Below are positions 62,663-64,000 of a stretch of DNA of 64,000 nt, piece by piece. A program made the position numbers and the translations under genes. The stretch is from Phycisphaerae bacterium (GTDB lineage: Bacteria > Planctomycetota > Phycisphaerae > Tepidisphaerales > Tepidisphaeraceae). Every line of letters begins with the position of its first letter. Position 1 is the stretch's first letter. The stretch is taken from the NCBI GenBank assembly GCA_026004655.1, contig BPJO01000014.1:1-64000 (forward strand), in the 5' to 3' direction. The notes beneath the pieces were generated by a model that was given only the letters and a program-made list of their open reading frames with translations, did no database searches and was not told where the DNA came from.

Positions 62663-63925
62663 TCACACTTCCAGAAGCAACCGAGACGGGTCTTCCAGTA
62701 ATTCTTTAACCCGCACCAGGAAGCTGACGCTTTCTTTTCCGTCGATTAAACGATGATCATAGCTCAGCGCGATATACATCATCGGACGAATCACGATTTG
62801 ATCATCCACTACCACAGCCCGTTTCTGGATGGTGTGCATCCCCAGAATGGCGCTTTGGGGAGGATTGAGGATCGGGGTGCTTAGTAATGACCCGAAGACT
62901 CCACCGTTGGTGATGGTGAACGTCCCACCGGACAACTCCTGCAGGCCGAGTTTGCCATCACGAACGGCCTGGGCCAGACGTTTGATTTCGGATTCGATCT
63001 TGGCAAAAGACATTTTGTCAGCATGTCGCAGGACCGGAACAGCCAATCCACGGTCGGTACTGACTGCAATACCTAGATTGACGTAATCGAATGTGATGAT
63101 GTCATCGCCGTCGATTTGCCCATTGACCCGGGGAAACTCCTTCAAAGCCGTGGTGCAGGCTTTTGCGAAAAAGCTCATAAAGCCTAGCCCCACACCGTGA
63201 AGCTTTTCAAATCGCTCTTTGTGCTTGGTTCGCAATTCCATTACCCGGGAAAGATCGACTTCGTTAAAGGTTGTGAGAATAGCAGCCGTCTCCTGGGCAC
63301 GCAGAAGATTATCCGCGATCCGCTTTCGGATCTTTGACATTGGGGTACGAGTGACCCCTTGTGATTCTTCCTTGGCTTGGGGGACGATCTGTTTGGCAAC
63401 CGCAGCCGCAGACATTTCGACATCGGATGCCTGGACCTTCGAAGTGGTCGGCGCACTGTTGGATTCGAGATATTTGACGACGTCTTCCTTGGTCAGTCTT
63501 CCGCCTGGTCCGGTGGGGGTGATTTTCGACGGGTCAAGATGATGTTCCTCGATCAACCGTCGAACAGCAGGGGACAGATCTTCGGTCGAAGCAGAAGTGG
63601 TTTCTGATCGGGGAGTTGCGGTTTGGTTTGTCGTGGTAGTCGACGTCGGGGAAACCGGTGATGACGGTATGACAGAGGGTTGGGCATTGGGATCGATGGT
63701 TCCAAGTGCTTGCCCGACCTGCACGACCGTTCCGGGTTCGATGCCCGGGGCGGGGGTAAACACCCCTGCAGCAGTGGCGGTGACGTCGGCGTTGGCCTTG
63801 TCGGTTTCCAGTTCGCAGAGGGGTTCATCGAGAGCAACTTTTTCGCCCGGTTGCTTGTGCCAACGGAGCAGGGTCGCTTGGGTGACGGAATCGCCGAGGT
63901 TAGGAACAGTGACCGTAGTGGACAT
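62663..63925 (-). CDS. sucB: Dihydrolipoyllysine succinyltransferase (E2 of 2-oxoglutarate dehydrogenase)
   Basis: A roughly 420-residue E2 subunit of the TCA cycle. A lipoyl domain (residues 1-80) has the acceptor Lys in [12 protein letters not shown] Pro/Thr/Ser-rich linker, a peripheral-subunit-binding domain ([18 protein letters not shown] and [12 protein letters not shown]) and the catalytic acyltransferase domain ([36 protein letters not shown] with catalytic His and Asp) follow. The E2o rather than E2p type is favoured by [13 protein letters not shown] at 63925 gives the lipoyl start [13 protein letters not shown]. No sucA or lpd is in the window. Confidence 0.93.
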   Translation of the reverse strand: MSTTVTVPNLGDSVTQATLLRWHKQPGEKVALDEPLCELETDKANADVTATAAGVFTPAPGIEPGTVVQVGQALGTIDPNAQPSVIPSSPVSPTSTTTTNQTATPRSETTSASTEDLSPAVRRLIEEHHLDPSKITPTGPGGRLTKEDVVKYLESNSAPTTSKVQASDVEMSAAAVAKQIVPQAKEESQGVTRTPMSKIRKRIADNLLRAQETAAILTTFNEVDLSRVMELRTKHKERFEKLHGVGLGFMSFFAKACTTALKEFPRVNGQIDGDDIITFDYVNLGIAVSTDRGLAVPVLRHADKMSFAKIESEIKRLAQAVRDGKLGLQELSGGTFTITNGGVFGSLLSTPILNPPQSAILGMHTIQKRAVVVDDQIVIRPMMYIALSYDHRLIDGKESVSFLVRVKELLEDPSRLLLEV

Positions 63926-64000
63926 GGTGGTGATTGTATTCAGGAAAATGCAGATCGACAAAGGGTCATCACGAGATAGAAATCGATCTGCAACAGCCGA

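Noticed and set aside
1-64000. CRISPR arrays, insertion sequences, prophage or plasmid origins
   Set aside because: No regularly spaced repeats, transposase, integrase or iteron-like sequences were found.

Overview
The window reads as a chromosomal segment from a planctomycete, most likely of the class Phycisphaerae. This is inferred from several things together: a PEP-CTERM protein with dockerin-like repeats, two pseudopilins (one with an H-X9-DG tail), two eukaryote-type Ser/Thr kinases with unusual accessory regions, an alternative complex III respiratory operon, and ribosomal proteins with long tails. No tRNA, rRNA, CRISPR array, insertion sequence or phage gene was seen.

Layout. (1) 1-13.1 kb, minus strand: a respiratory operon transcribed actA-actB-actC-actD-actE-actF, a small membrane protein, a Sco copper chaperone, then coxB (with a fused cytochrome c domain) and coxA, running off the left edge. 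It encodes quinol oxidation by alternative complex III, electron transfer through c-hemes, and a caa3-like terminal oxidase. (2) 13.2-17.0 kb, minus strand: a PEP-CTERM/dockerin protein, a pseudopilin and a di-heme cytochrome c peroxidase, expressed from a strong promoter overlapped by a nested palindrome. (3) 17.1-25.3 kb: a Ser/Thr kinase, a FixJ-like regulator with a ribbon-helix-helix-like protein, a divergent NtrB/NtrC-like pair, a SRPBCC protein, a second pseudopilin whose promoter has the same palindromic architecture, and a GAF-SpoIIE phosphatase. (4) 25.4-32.8 kb: a metallophosphoesterase, sulfate activation genes (cysD, fused cysNC), scpB, ispF, cysS and ruvC. (5) 32.9-39.8 kb, plus strand: a polysaccharide-like cluster with a glycoside hydrolase-GT2 fusion, an ABC exporter and two tandem related glycosyltransferases. 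(6) 40-48 kb: a small membrane protein, an isolated atpG, a PhoX-type phosphatase divergent from a LysR (NhaR-like) regulator, a 42-residue membrane protein and a large Ser/Thr kinase. (7) 48.3-61.3 kb, plus strand: the S10-spc ribosomal protein operon from rpsJ to secY and map, without rpmD. (8) 61.3-64 kb: two small exported proteins and a 2-oxoglutarate dehydrogenase E2 (sucB).

Two points stand out. The 185-nt gap between rpsJ and rplC can fold into a compact three-way junction flanked by two more stems, the last ending at the rplC ribosome binding site, which suggests a ribosomal-protein leader. The two pseudopilin transcription units share a -35/16-nt spacer/-10 promoter with a TGAGA-N5-TCTCA palindrome just downstream of the -10, which suggests a common repressor.

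Caution: at least eight genes (coxA, the RHH protein, the FixJ-like regulator, the SRPBCC protein, cysS, the ABC exporter, the second GT and the LysR gene) are interrupted by one- or two-base indels, mostly in homopolymers. In nearly every case correcting the indel restores a full-length conserved protein, so sequencing error is more likely than gene decay.
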